Made by a program: the position numbers and the translations under genes. Under the pieces are notes generated by a model. That model was not told the origin of the DNA. It was given only the letters and a program-made list of their open reading frames with translations, and made no database searches. DNA of 64,000 bases. It comes from Bacillota bacterium (GTDB lineage Bacteria > Bacillota > UBA4882 > UBA8346). Positions within the stretch are counted from its first letter, which is position 1; each line of letters opens with the position of its first letter. The DNA is taken from the NCBI GenBank assembly GCA_023400055.1, contig JAEXFN010000020.1:186001-250000 (forward strand). Direction: 5' to 3'. Positions 44,352-53,351 of the stretch are shown here, piece after piece.

Positions 44352-44706
44352 TGTTCTTCCCAGTCTCCATCTTGAATTTATGTGCCTCTACCAAACCAAT
44401 TATCGGAATAAAAATCAAAAACATGAGTACCACATAAAAATTAACCGATTCAGAACCCAGCCACCAGACACCCAATTTCAAAAACAAAATAATGCATAAT
44501 GTCCGTAATACCAACCCTGCGAGAATCAATAGCAGCGCCCTACCGGGAGCGACTTTTTTCAAGAATTTAATCCGTAGACATTGCAGGCCGTAGTCAACCG
44601 CCACCATATTCAGACCGATAATCACCGCACCGACGATGCCGTGGATCGATCCCAAAAACAAGTAGCTAAGACTAACGATAATAAAGGCGATTAAAAAAGC
44701 GATCAT
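44332..44706 (-). CDS. atpI: ATP synthase I-like membrane protein
   Basis: 124 residues with four membrane helices, occupying the AtpI position between atpZ and atpB. AtpI helps assemble the c ring. The sequence itself is weakly conserved, so position is the main evidence. Confidence 0.75.
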   Translation of the reverse strand: MIAFLIAFIIVSLSYLFLGSIHGIVGAVIIGLNMVAVDYGLQCLRIKFLKKVAPGRALLLILAGLVLRTLCIILFLKLGVWWLGSESVNFYVVLMFLIFIPIIGLVEAHKFKMETGKNNGSSSK

Positions 44707-44912
44707 TTCTTACGGCCCCGATAAGCAATGGCGAACATTTCGTAAAACCCCAAAAACAGCCCTCCCAAAACTCCGATAACGATCATATTGGGCCAATGAA
44801 AATTCTTTTCCAATAAATTGCCCAAAAAATAACCGCCGGCCACCATCAGACCCAGATTCAAACTCAACGAACCATAGATTGCCAAGTCACGCAAATTTCG
44901 CTTATTGGACAT
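44703..44912 (-). CDS. atpZ: AtpZ/AtpI-family membrane protein
   Basis: 69 residues from the ATG at 44912 (a TTG at 44918 is possible). Two membrane helices with GGYFLGNLLEKNF and MIVIGVLGGLFLGFYEMF, the AtpZ pattern (proposed Mg or Ca carrier or assembly helper). First gene of the operon; overlaps atpI by ATGA. Confidence 0.8.
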   Translation of the reverse strand: MSNKRNLRDLAIYGSLSLNLGLMVAGGYFLGNLLEKNFHWPNMIVIGVLGGLFLGFYEMFAIAYRGRKK

Positions 44913-45321
44913 ATTCAACGCGCCGTAAATCCAGCATTATGAGCACTCCAAAAAGTGATTCTCAAAAAGCGATTAAAATTTATGTTACCACATTGATTAT
45001 CAAAAAGGAAGTATTTCCCGTTTATTTTACAAAGCTTTAACTTTATTAAGCTCTCGTTTTGTTATGACATTCAGGAAATTTACCGGATGATTCTTCCGCG
45101 CTGCGACTATTTTCCCCACCTTTAACCGAAAAATGAATACCTCGCGAAATTTGCCGGTTGCGGCAAGAAAAAGATTATCAAGATAAATACCTGGCGCTCC
45201 CCTCGTTCATCAAGCACTCTTTATCCTTGAATAATGGATAAAAAACCGCGTATCCTTGTCGACACGCGGTTTCCATCTAAAGTTTGCTCAATAGCTTCCT
45301 TTGCGACGAAGGGATGTCCTA
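44913..45321. other. Leader region of the ATP synthase operon and upp terminator
   Basis: No gene is seen. The atp promoter must lie here on the minus strand, but no clean -35/-10 pair was found; TTGATA near 44998 is a weak candidate. A terminator for upp occupies 45242-45271. Confidence 0.5.
45242..45271 (-). terminator. upp terminator
   Basis: AAACCGCGT and ACGCGGTTT pair across 12 nt, followed on the minus strand by TTTTTTATCC. Confidence 0.88.
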
Positions 45322-45948
45322 CTATTTGGTCCCAAACAAACGATCGCCCGCATCCCCTAAACCTGGCACGATATAACCGTGAGAATTGAGCCGGTCGTCG
45401 ATGGCGGCTACGTAAATATCGACATCGGGATGTTTGGCTTGGACATTTTGAATTCCTTCCGGGGAGGCGATCAAGTTGACCATCCGGATCTGAGTGGCGC
45501 CGCGTTGTTTCAAAAATTGAATCCCGGCAACGGCCGAGCCCCCGGTCGCTAACATCGGGTCCAGAAGGATCAGCTCCCGCTCGGAAAGATCGGGCGGTAA
45601 TTTACAATAATACTCGATCGGTTGCAGCGTCTCCGGATCGCGGTAGACGCCGATATGACCGACCTTCGCCGTGGGGATCAGCTTGAGGATGCCGCCGACC
45701 ATACCTAATCCGGCCCGCAGGATCGGAATAACCGCTACTTTTTTCCCGGAAACCACCTTGCAACAGGCGGTAGAGACCGGAGTCTCGACTTCCACCTCTT
45801 CCAGAGGAAAATTGCGGGTAAACTCATACGCCATCAACATCGAAACTTCTTCGAGAAGCTCGCGAAATTCTTTGGCGCCGGTATTGACATCCCTGATAAT
45901 CGAGAGTTTGTGTTGGATCAGCGGATGATCAATCACATGAACTGCCAT
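45322..45948 (-). CDS. upp: Uracil phosphoribosyltransferase
   Basis: 208 residues from MAVHVIDHPLIQHKL; AAGGAG lies upstream and earlier ATGs fall before or in that site. It joins uracil to PRPP giving UMP. The PRPP loop is LLDPMLATGGSAV near residue 130 and the uracil site is GDAGDRLFGTK at the C-terminus. The gene is often next to the atp operon in Bacillota, as here. Confidence 0.96.
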   Translation of the reverse strand: MAVHVIDHPLIQHKLSIIRDVNTGAKEFRELLEEVSMLMAYEFTRNFPLEEVEVETPVSTACCKVVSGKKVAVIPILRAGLGMVGGILKLIPTAKVGHIGVYRDPETLQPIEYYCKLPPDLSERELILLDPMLATGGSAVAGIQFLKQRGATQIRMVNLIASPEGIQNVQAKHPDVDIYVAAIDDRLNSHGYIVPGLGDAGDRLFGTK

Positions 45949-46142
45949 CTCTGTCATCTCCTTGTAGGTATTTATCCCGGCGATCAAAATTTGCAGGAAT
46001 GATTTGAAAAGCGTTCGGCAACTGGTTTTGGCAAATCATCTAAAAAATTCTTCACCGGGTAGTAGCAAGGCGAATCTTACCGCGAAATGAAATCAAATCA
46101 TCCGTTCGGCAATTTTCACCAGTATCGCAAAGAGTAATTGTA

Positions 46143-46691
46143 TTAGGGCGTGGCATCCAGCCCGCGCTGCGATCCCTTGATTTTTTGTAAAACCAACTCC
46201 AGATATCCCCGGATTTCGGCGGCGCAATCGCGATAATCGGCCACGCTCAAACCGTAGGGATCATTGATATTTCTCGACGCCGGCCAGTTTTGAGAAGATA
46301 CGGCATCGTTCTCTGCCGAATCTTCCAATCCATTAACAGCCGTGGCGAATTCGATCAAGGTAAAAAGGCGTTCGCCGACCGTCGGCGCCAACTGCAGAAC
46401 ATCCTCTTTCTGCTCTTCGGTCATGGTCAAAATGAGATCAACGGACTGCAATAAATCCGTCGTAATCTGGCGCGACCGGTGTCCGCTCAGGTCGATCCCG
46501 GCTTCGGCCATGACCGTTATGGCATTGGGCGAGGCGGCGGAGCCATCGAAGGTCCAAGTTCCGGCCGAAAGCACTTCGATGGCTGCGGCCGCTTCGCCGA
46601 GCTCATCCTGGAGCATTTTGCGGAACAAAGCTTCAGCCATCGCACTGCGACAGGTATTTCCGGTACATACGAACAAAATCCTTTGAATCAT
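46143..46691 (-). CDS. Low-molecular-weight protein phosphatase, YwlE-like
   Basis: 182 residues. The P-loop Cys9-x5-Arg15 (FVCTGNTCRSAMAEA) is complete and the general-acid Asp lies in NDPYGLSVADYRDC near residue 143. CTGNTCRS is the form of the arginine/tyrosine phosphatases (YwlE) next to sua5 in many Bacillota, and the sua5 gene is indeed 1 kb upstream. Insertion of about 20 acidic residues (GLEDSAENDAVSSQ) before the Asp is unusual. Arg- versus Tyr-phosphatase cannot be decided. Confidence 0.87.
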   Translation of the reverse strand: MIQRILFVCTGNTCRSAMAEALFRKMLQDELGEAAAAIEVLSAGTWTFDGSAASPNAITVMAEAGIDLSGHRSRQITTDLLQSVDLILTMTEEQKEDVLQLAPTVGERLFTLIEFATAVNGLEDSAENDAVSSQNWPASRNINDPYGLSVADYRDCAAEIRGYLELVLQKIKGSQRGLDATP

Positions 46692-46804
46692 GAAAGGGAT
46701 AATCCCCCTCTTTCCATTGCGTTGCGCATGAAATTATCGGATACGAACATAATAAAATCATAAAAACAATTCCAGAGCTTAATGCTGTTCGGCAGGATGA
46801 AAAA

Positions 46805-47032
46805 ATGTCGCAAAAAAACGCCAGCTGGTGCTTTCATGGAAAAACCGGCGGCTATTTGACCCTCAAATGCCCGGAATGCTTAAACGACCGTGAATTTACC
46901 GCGCTGCGGACCGGACCGGAACTGCTCTGGATCTGCTCCCGTTGCGGCTGCCGCAACGGTCTCCAATTGGCGGAAACGGGCAGCGGACTTCAGTTGACTT
47001 TTTCCAACCGGGCTTCGACTTTGCCGAATTGA
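46805..47032 (+). CDS. Small zinc-ribbon protein, unrecognised
   Basis: 75 residues with two CxxC knuckles 22 residues apart (CPECL ... CSRCGC), a plausible zinc ribbon. Its ATG follows GGCAGG with reasonable spacing. It lies on the plus strand and its last 43 bp overlap the end of the minus-strand DUF3108 gene, so one of the two ends might be misjudged. No family recognised. Confidence 0.5.
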   Translation: MSQKNASWCFHGKTGGYLTLKCPECLNDREFTALRTGPELLWICSRCGCRNGLQLAETGSGLQLTFSNRASTLPN

Positions 47033-47724
47033 GCCAATTTTTGAATGACCAAGGGCTGTCGTTCTGTATTGTTCGCGAGCAGAACCGTAATTTTGCTCTG
47101 AGCGTTGCTGGCTTGTAAATATTGTGGATAGGTTCCCGAATCGAGCTTTAAAGTCTGATGGACTTCGCGCAAAGTGAAAGTCACCGGCTCAATCTTGCCA
47201 TTGGAATAAAAATTAATCTGGTGTTGGCCCGGTTTCAAGCTTTGATTCCGCAAAAAGAATTGCAACGACAGCCCATCTTGGACGGGTCCGTTCAACGGTA
47301 GTTCCGTACGCACGGTGGGTTCATTGTTTTTGGACGCCAGACGGATGGCAGTTCCCTGGGCGTAATCAAAAGTTACTTCTTCATGAAGCTGCTTCTCCCC
47401 GGAGACGACATCGCGTTTCAGATACCATGGATATAAATTTTCGGCGTCCAAGACCAGTTCTTCCTGCTCGGAATATTTGGCGAGATTTTTCACGACTCCG
47501 ATGGTACTCATGGAGTATTGGACGGTATATACCTCGTGGTTTTTATAAGTGCCTTTCGAGATCACGCGAACGATCTGATCGGCGCCGTAAATCATCGATT
47601 TTACGACCACTTTGTAAACCAATTGCTCCCCGACGCGCGGCGTGTAACCGGCGGCGCCGCTCCACTCCGGCGCGGTAAATAAAAGGAGGAAAAGGCATAA
47701 CAGGGCCAGTAATTTACGATACAC
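46990..47724 (-). CDS. Exported DUF3108-like protein
   Basis: 244 residues from a GTG at 47724, ten bases after GGGGGG. It opens with a signal peptide (YRKLLALLCLFLLLFTAPEWSGA). The mature part is beta-rich (VGEQLVYKVVVKSM, LYPWYLKRDV, VQDGLSLQFFLRNQSLKPGQ), matching DUF3108, a lipid-carrier-like beta barrel family of envelope proteins. It overlaps the end of sua5 by 11 bp. Function unknown. Confidence 0.75.
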   Translation of the reverse strand: MYRKLLALLCLFLLLFTAPEWSGAAGYTPRVGEQLVYKVVVKSMIYGADQIVRVISKGTYKNHEVYTVQYSMSTIGVVKNLAKYSEQEELVLDAENLYPWYLKRDVVSGEKQLHEEVTFDYAQGTAIRLASKNNEPTVRTELPLNGPVQDGLSLQFFLRNQSLKPGQHQINFYSNGKIEPVTFTLREVHQTLKLDSGTYPQYLQASNAQSKITVLLANNTERQPLVIQKLAQFGKVEARLEKVN

Positions 47725-48757
47725 GCACAATATGCCCCCCTGCGGCCTTCCGTAGCCGATTAGTAACCGCCAGACCGATACCCTGCGGATTGATCCCTTC
47801 AATCAAGATTCGATCGGCGGACAATTGATCGCAGAAACGTAACAAATCATATAACCGGGCGGCCGCTATCTCGGGCCGATTTAGCGGGCCCAAATCGAGG
47901 ACCCACTCGTTCTGATAACGCGTTAAATGTTCCGAGGAACTGATCACAACGACCCGTTCCGCAGCTGAGCGTTCGCCGAGCCGGGCGTTAATGGCGGCGA
48001 CAACGGACTCGGCGTCGCCTTCAAACAACTCTGCCGGAGCTTGCGGCGCGTAATGGCGGTACTTCATTCCCGGCGCCTGGGGCTGATCCCGGTTGTCGGG
48101 ATTGGCCACCGCTACGCTTCTGGCGAGCGTCTCTTCCAACATTTCTTTGGTAACGGAACCCGGCCGCAAAATCACCGGTTCCGGTTCGAGTTTCACCACG
48201 GTGGACTCAATGCCGGCGGAGCACGGCCCGGCATCGATGATCTGCTCCACTTTACCGAACAGATCCTGGATCACGTGCGCTCCTTTGGTAGGGCTGGGAC
48301 GTCCCGAAAGATTGGCGCTCGGCGCCGCGACCGGCAGCTCCGTCAGCCGCAATAAAGTCCGAGCCACCGGATGCGACGGCATCCGCACGGCTACGGTGTC
48401 CAATCCGGCGGTAACCACCGTCGAAACAACCGGCAGCTTCGGAAAGATGATCGTCAACGGCCCGGGCCAAAATGCGTCCATCAGCCGTTCCGCCTGAGAC
48501 GAGATATGGGTAACCAGCGTTTGCAACTGTCGCGGATCCCAGATGTGCACGATCAGCGGGTTATCCGCCGGTCGGCCCTTCACGGCGAAAATGTTCAACA
48601 AGGCGCGTTCATTATTAAAAACGGCCCCCAGTCCGTAAACGGTTTCCGTCGGAAATGCCACCAATCCGCCGTTTTTCAACGTTTCAGCCGGAGCGACCAA
48701 CCATTGCGGGTCCAGAGGTTGCTCAATCGAAATTACTGAAGTATTCAAAACAGTCAC
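47714..48757 (-). CDS. L-threonylcarbamoyladenylate synthase (Sua5 type)
   Basis: 347 residues. N-terminal YrdC domain with GGLVAFPTETVYGLGAVF, KGRPADNPLIVHI and the APSANLSGRPSPT block. A linker with APGMKYRHYAPQAP leads to the Sua5-specific C-terminal domain. It makes threonylcarbamoyl-AMP for t6A in ANN-decoding tRNAs. The GTG at 48757 abuts GAGG, so the TTG at 48748 may be the real start. Confidence 0.94.
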   Translation of the reverse strand: MTVLNTSVISIEQPLDPQWLVAPAETLKNGGLVAFPTETVYGLGAVFNNERALLNIFAVKGRPADNPLIVHIWDPRQLQTLVTHISSQAERLMDAFWPGPLTIIFPKLPVVSTVVTAGLDTVAVRMPSHPVARTLLRLTELPVAAPSANLSGRPSPTKGAHVIQDLFGKVEQIIDAGPCSAGIESTVVKLEPEPVILRPGSVTKEMLEETLARSVAVANPDNRDQPQAPGMKYRHYAPQAPAELFEGDAESVVAAINARLGERSAAERVVVISSSEHLTRYQNEWVLDLGPLNRPEIAAARLYDLLRFCDQLSADRILIEGINPQGIGLAVTNRLRKAAGGHIVRVS

Positions 48758-48853
48758 CCTCGGTTGTACTCAATGACACAACCTACCCTGTTTCATATAA
48801 TTTATCATTGTTAGCGATTATCCTGCAAAAAAACGATAAAATTTTTCTAAAAA

Positions 48854-51046
48854 TCACTGGGGTTTCGTTTCCCAGCGCGCTTTATATTTCAGCAAAACAG
48901 CCTTGATTGCCAAATAATCCACCGCTTCCGGCAGACGCTCCTTAATGGGTCTCAGATAACCGGGGCCGACTTCATCTATTTTGCTGAGAATCAAAGCTTC
49001 GTATTCCTTGGGAATCAAACAGCTCCAATCGACATCCAGCCCTTCGGCGGCGCAACGGAGCAAATGGTCCTGAATGGTTTGGAGGCGCAGGTTGCGCCGG
49101 GATGCGATCTGTTCCGGCGCAGCGCCCTGCCGGTGCATTGCAAAGGTGATTCGGTGACTCGGCTCCGGCTCGGCTTCCTCTATGGCGGGAGCTTCCTCTG
49201 CCGCGGCTGTTTCCGTTTCTGCTTCTGCGGCGGCGGGGAGCTCCGGAGTCTCGTTTTGAAAAGCGCGGATGGCCTCCAAAAACGCCGCGCCGTATTTGCT
49301 GAATTTGAACTCGCCGACGCCTTTCACGGCCAGCATCATGGCACGGTTGGCCGGCAGCCGTTTGCATAAATCATGCAAGGTGCTGTCGGAGAAGACCAAG
49401 TATGGCGGGATGTTCTCCCGTTCGGCCAATTTCTTGCGGAGCTGGCGTAGAATTTGAAAAAGGGAGTCTTCCCTGGTTTGGTCATGCGCTTTGGGTTGTA
49501 GTGGAAGCTGCTTGACGACCGCCCTTTCCAGCCGGGCCTCAGTCGCGAGGAACTGTCTCCCCTGCTCCGTCATTTTCAGGACCGGATATTGGCCGTCGGT
49601 CAGTCGCAGATAACCCTCGCTGACCAGCCAGCCGACTAGGCCCTGGATCTCCGCCGGTGGGTATTGGCGGGCCAATCCCCCGAAAGACGGCAGCGCGTCA
49701 AAATGGTTATCGCGGATTTTTTTGCTGCGCGAACCGCTCAAAACCTCGACCAATGTTTTGACCCCAAACCGCTCCCGCAGCTCGCCCAGGCAAGACAGGA
49801 TCAGCCGCGCCGTAGCGGTTACGTCTTGAACTTCCCTATCCGCGTTGCAGTTGGAGCAGGAGCCGCATTCGTCCGGAACGTCCGGCTCGCCGAAATAGGT
49901 CAGGATGAAACGGCGCAGGCAGCGCGAAGTCTGACAATATTCGATCATGGTCTGCAGCTTGGCCAGTTCATAATGGCGCCGTTCCGGATTGGGCACCGAC
50001 TGTTCGATGAGGAATTTTTGCAGCATGATATCCTGGGCGCCGAAGAGCAGGATGCATTCGCTGGGCTCGCCGTCGCGGCCGGCCCGGCCCGCCTCCTGGT
50101 AATAAGCCTCGATGTTCTTCGGCATGTTATAATGAATCACGAAACGGACGTTGGATTTGTCGATTCCCATCCCGAAAGCGTTAGTAGCCACCATGATCCG
50201 GATATCGTCATAGATAAACGCTTCCTGGTTGCGCTTGCGCTCGTTGTCGCTCATCCCGGCATGATATTTCCCGGCGTTCCAGCCGTTTTGGTTCAGATAA
50301 TCGCACAATTCCTCGGTTTCCTTGCGGGTGGCCGTATAGATAATCCCCGCCTGATCGCTTTTGGCGCTCACATAATCGGTCACAAACTGGCGTTTCTCCC
50401 GGCCCCGCAGCGGCTGGACGGCCAGATGCAGATTCTCCCGGTTGAAACCGGTAACGAAGATCCGCGGTTCGGCGAGGCTCAACTGCTCGATGATATCTTG
50501 CTTGATCTCCGGCGTGGCGGTGGCGGTAAAAGCGGCGAACCGCGGCCGCTCGCGGAACTCCTTCAAAAACGGCCCGATGGTGAGATAGGCCGGGCGAAAA
50601 TCATGCCCCCACTGGGAAACGCAATGCGCCTCGTCGATGGCCACCATGGCCACGGGCAACGTGGCCAGCAGCTTACGGAAGGATTCCAGTTGCAACCGTT
50701 CGGGGGCGATGTATAGCAGTTTGTATTGGCCGGAACGGGTCTGCTCCACCCGCTGCCGGACCTCCCCATAGCTCAAGGAGCTGTTGATATAGGCCGCGGC
50801 CACCCCCAAGGTGCCCAGCGCATCGACCTGGTCTTTCATCAAGGAGATCAGCGGCGAGATCACCAGGGTGATCCCGGGCAGCAGCAAGGCGGGAATCTGA
50901 AAGCAAATGGATTTGCCCGCTCCGGTCGGCATGATCACGAAAGTATCGTTTCCCTCAAGGATGCTGGCGATGATCGCCTCTTGCCCCGGGCGAAAAGAAT
51001 CATAACCGTAGTATTTTTTTAAAGTGAGTCTGGCTTGTTCTAACAT
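48854..51046 (-). CDS. recQ: ATP-dependent DNA helicase RecQ
   Basis: 730 residues from the ATG at 51046 (GGAGG five bases upstream). Walker A MPTGAGKSICFQIPAL, DEAH box in VAIDEAHCVSQWGHDFRP, helicase motif VI QEAGRAGRDGEPS, a zinc cluster (CRRFILTYF ... CGSCSNC), winged helix and HRDC domain (residues about 520-590). An Ala/Glu-rich linker leads to a C-terminal helix-turn-helix extension (APEQIASRRNLRLQTIQDHL), seen in several Bacillota RecQ proteins. It unwinds DNA 3' to 5' in recombination repair. Confidence 0.95.
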   Translation of the reverse strand: MLEQARLTLKKYYGYDSFRPGQEAIIASILEGNDTFVIMPTGAGKSICFQIPALLLPGITLVISPLISLMKDQVDALGTLGVAAAYINSSLSYGEVRQRVEQTRSGQYKLLYIAPERLQLESFRKLLATLPVAMVAIDEAHCVSQWGHDFRPAYLTIGPFLKEFRERPRFAAFTATATPEIKQDIIEQLSLAEPRIFVTGFNRENLHLAVQPLRGREKRQFVTDYVSAKSDQAGIIYTATRKETEELCDYLNQNGWNAGKYHAGMSDNERKRNQEAFIYDDIRIMVATNAFGMGIDKSNVRFVIHYNMPKNIEAYYQEAGRAGRDGEPSECILLFGAQDIMLQKFLIEQSVPNPERRHYELAKLQTMIEYCQTSRCLRRFILTYFGEPDVPDECGSCSNCNADREVQDVTATARLILSCLGELRERFGVKTLVEVLSGSRSKKIRDNHFDALPSFGGLARQYPPAEIQGLVGWLVSEGYLRLTDGQYPVLKMTEQGRQFLATEARLERAVVKQLPLQPKAHDQTREDSLFQILRQLRKKLAERENIPPYLVFSDSTLHDLCKRLPANRAMMLAVKGVGEFKFSKYGAAFLEAIRAFQNETPELPAAAEAETETAAAEEAPAIEEAEPEPSHRITFAMHRQGAAPEQIASRRNLRLQTIQDHLLRCAAEGLDVDWSCLIPKEYEALILSKIDEVGPGYLRPIKERLPEAVDYLAIKAVLLKYKARWETKPQ

Positions 51047-51179
51047 TAATCCTCCATTGGCGGGTGAGTCTCTATTGATTGTCAAGAATCTACGAACATT
51101 TGTTCTTTCTTCAAAATAACATAAATATCGCCGAATGTAAAGTTCCCATAAAATTACAGAACCCGAACCTGACGCTTTT

Positions 51180-51410
51180 AAAGGTTCGGCCGGATTTTTT
51201 TTGGCAGGAGCCGCATTTTAGTATATCGGATCGTCTTTTCGCTTTTCCGGATCTGCTTTTTCGTTTGGCGGATCATAATTTTTACTTATCGGGTCGTCTT
51301 TGCAATTCGGCGGCTCATCATTTCCATTGAGCAGATCGCGCCTTCAATGGGTCGGGCGGGAATTTTAATTCGGCGCTTCCTATTTTCCATTTGGAGCCTG
51401 GTAAATTCAT
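51180..51410. repeat. 21-bp tandem array 3, eleven units
   Basis: Eleven units keep exact 21-bp spacing (51180, 51201, 51222, ... 51390). Most share CGGATC, CGGGTC or CGGCTC followed by a T-rich half, for example TATATCGGATCGTCTTTTCG. The sequence is unrelated to arrays 1 and 2. On the minus strand one frame reads as heptads (KQIRKSE, KTIRYTK) with a stop. Between recQ and the aldo/keto reductase nothing else is seen except the inverted repeat at 51513. Confidence 0.8.
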
Positions 51411-51512
51411 TGCGGTGGATCGTAAATACTATGATTGTGATCGAAATCGCCATTTTCACAGTGGAATTTCAATTTTGCCGATAATGAAAAGAAAATGGAG
51501 CCTTGACATACT

Positions 51513-51545
51513 GCGGCGCTCCGTCCGATACGGATAGAGCGCCGC
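51513..51545. terminator. GC-rich inverted repeat downstream of the aldo/keto reductase
   Basis: GCGGCGCTC and GAGCGCCGC are perfect 9-bp complements, and the 15-nt middle (TCCG / CGGA) can pair further. There is no T run, so Rho-independent termination is uncertain. Confidence 0.5.
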
Positions 51546-51598
51546 GTGCATCATATTAAATTAAATGTTTGATATTCGGTTCCGGAGTATCCGCGATG

Positions 51599-52630
51599 TT
51601 ACAGCGATCTGGAATGAAATTCCTCATATAACGTCAGATATTCCTGAAGCTGCTTTTTTAACATTTGCGGCGGGTCCAGTTCGTACGGGCAATGTTGCCG
51701 GCAGTGGCCACAGTCCAGACATTGCTCGATGCGCAGCATCTGCTCCTTCCAATCGTCCTCAAAATAATGCTGATGGGTGGAGCGCTTCAAGAAAAAGCTG
51801 ATCCGGGAGGCCATCGGGATCGGAATTCCGGCCGGACAGGGCAAACAGTAACCGCAGCCGCGGCAAAAATCGCCCGCCAATTCGGCGCGATCGCGCTCGA
51901 TGGACTCCCACATCGCTTCGTCCAAGGCCGGAGGATTCTCCTCCAACGCCAGAAACTCATCCAACTCGGATTCGCGCTGAATTCCCCAGATCGGCACCAC
52001 GTTATCGAATTGCCGTAAAAACGCAAAGGTCGAGGCGGCATGGGTGATCAGGCCGCCGGATAACCCTTTCATCGCAATCAAACCGACATCGTGCTGGCGG
52101 CAGGCATCGACCAGCTTCAGATCGGCAGCGGATGAAAGCGAGCTCAACGGGAATTGCATCGTCTCAAACAGCCCGGAGGCGACCGCCTGGAGCGCGACAT
52201 CCAGCCGGTGGTTGGTGATGCCGATGTGCCGGATCAGCCCTTGGGCTTTGGCGTCGAGTAAAGTACGGTAGGCTCCCTGAGGATCGTCGGGATCGGGCAG
52301 GGTTGGCGGATTATGCAGCTGATAGATATCGATGTAATCCGTTTTTAAATTGGTCAGGCTGGTTTCGAGATGCTTGAGGATCTCAGCGCGGGTGCTCGCC
52401 TGAGTCTTGGTGGCGATGACAATATCTTTCCTGACGTCCGACAACGCCGCTCCGATTTTGGCCTCGCTGTCCGTGTAGGCTCTGGCGGTATCGTAAAAAT
52501 TAATCCCGGCCCGAAAGGCTTTCCGCAGCAGAGCGGCGGCCTCCGCGAGACCGATCCGTTGGATGGGAATCGCGCCAAAGCCGCTGCGGCTGACCAGCAA
52601 ACCGGTACGACCCAATCGTATTTTTTCCAT
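51599..52630 (-). CDS. Aldo/keto reductase with a C-terminal 4Fe-4S module
   Basis: 343 residues from the ATG at 52630 (AGGAGGG upstream). The AKR barrel begins RLGRTGLLVSRSGFGAIPIQRI, with the catalytic Asp-Tyr in NFYDTARAYTDSE and GITNHRLDVALQ. The last 90 residues hold two cysteine sets, CRGCGYCLPCPAGI and CLDCGHCRQHCPYEL, which fit iron-sulfur binding. Such fusions are common in anaerobes. The substrate is unknown. Confidence 0.9.
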   Translation of the reverse strand: MEKIRLGRTGLLVSRSGFGAIPIQRIGLAEAAALLRKAFRAGINFYDTARAYTDSEAKIGAALSDVRKDIVIATKTQASTRAEILKHLETSLTNLKTDYIDIYQLHNPPTLPDPDDPQGAYRTLLDAKAQGLIRHIGITNHRLDVALQAVASGLFETMQFPLSSLSSAADLKLVDACRQHDVGLIAMKGLSGGLITHAASTFAFLRQFDNVVPIWGIQRESELDEFLALEENPPALDEAMWESIERDRAELAGDFCRGCGYCLPCPAGIPIPMASRISFFLKRSTHQHYFEDDWKEQMLRIEQCLDCGHCRQHCPYELDPPQMLKKQLQEYLTLYEEFHSRSL

Positions 52631-52841
52631 GATAATCCCTCCTGATAGCGATGCGCTGTTAAAATGAGATGAGCCTCGTCCCCGTCGTTTCGTCATGGCA
52701 TGACCAATTTTCGATGCCCGGATGGCATCAAAGCACCGTTTCGTCCAAATAAGTAATAATTCCCTCTCCGGAAAGGCTTTTCCTCTGTTTCGCAAATTTT
52801 TAACATAACCGGCTCCCCAAATCATTGCGCTGAAAAATAAA

Positions 52842-52866
52842 AACAGGATGCGCACGCACCCTGTTG
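52842..52866 (-). terminator. Terminator after the RRM gene
   Basis: AACAGGATGCG and the complementary GCACCCTGTT form a stem (one mismatch), followed on the minus strand by TTTTTATTTTT. Confidence 0.8.
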
Positions 52867-52890
52867 ATTCATTCTATCGCAATCATTTAT

Positions 52891-53148
52891 TTACATTTTG
52901 GCCTGGCGCGGTTTGGCTTCATTGACGATAATCTCCCGGCCGCCCATATCTTTGCCGTTCATTGCCTCGATGACCCGGTCGACATCGTCGTCATCGACCT
53001 CAATAAACCCGAAGCCCCGGGAACGGCCGTTCGCCGGGTCAGTGATGATCCGGCTCGATTTGACCTGAGCATTTTCCGCAAAGAAGGATGCCAGATCTTC
53101 TTTGGTGGCCGACCATGGCAAATTTCCGACATAAAGCGTCTTGGTCAA
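52891..53148 (-). CDS. RRM-type RNA-binding protein
   Basis: 85 residues, a single RNA-recognition motif. RNP2 is LYVGNLPW (residues 5-12) and RNP1 is RSRGFGFIEV near residue 43, with the ring-stacking aromatic residues in place. The start is a TTG at 53148, seven bases after GAGGTG. Bacterial proteins of this kind act as RNA chaperones, sometimes cold-induced. Its own terminator follows, so it is likely a one-gene unit. Confidence 0.92.
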   Translation of the reverse strand: MTKTLYVGNLPWSATKEDLASFFAENAQVKSSRIITDPANGRSRGFGFIEVDDDDVDRVIEAMNGKDMGGREIIVNEAKPRQAKM

Positions 53149-53351
53149 CTAATTTCACCTCTCTTTCATCCGTAAGGACGTGGACGTGAGGGCTCAGTCC
53201 AAAATCACGCTAGCCAGTATATAATCGGCTGTTCTAAGCAGCGAAACTCACACTAACGAGTCAGGAAACCAGCGAACGGTTCAACTTCAGCCCTTTTACT
53301 GTCTATATTGTGCGTCAAAAAAAACTGACTATACTGGCGGAAACGGCAATT

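Noticed and set aside
45178..45210. Further copy of the terminal repeat (GATTATCAAGATAAATACC)
   Set aside because: Only about ten bases match (GATTATCAAG); the rest differs, so it is not called a copy.
49664..50716. Long plus-strand open frame of 350 codons
   Set aside because: It lies wholly antisense to recQ, which has all helicase motifs; it is a shadow of a GC-rich gene.
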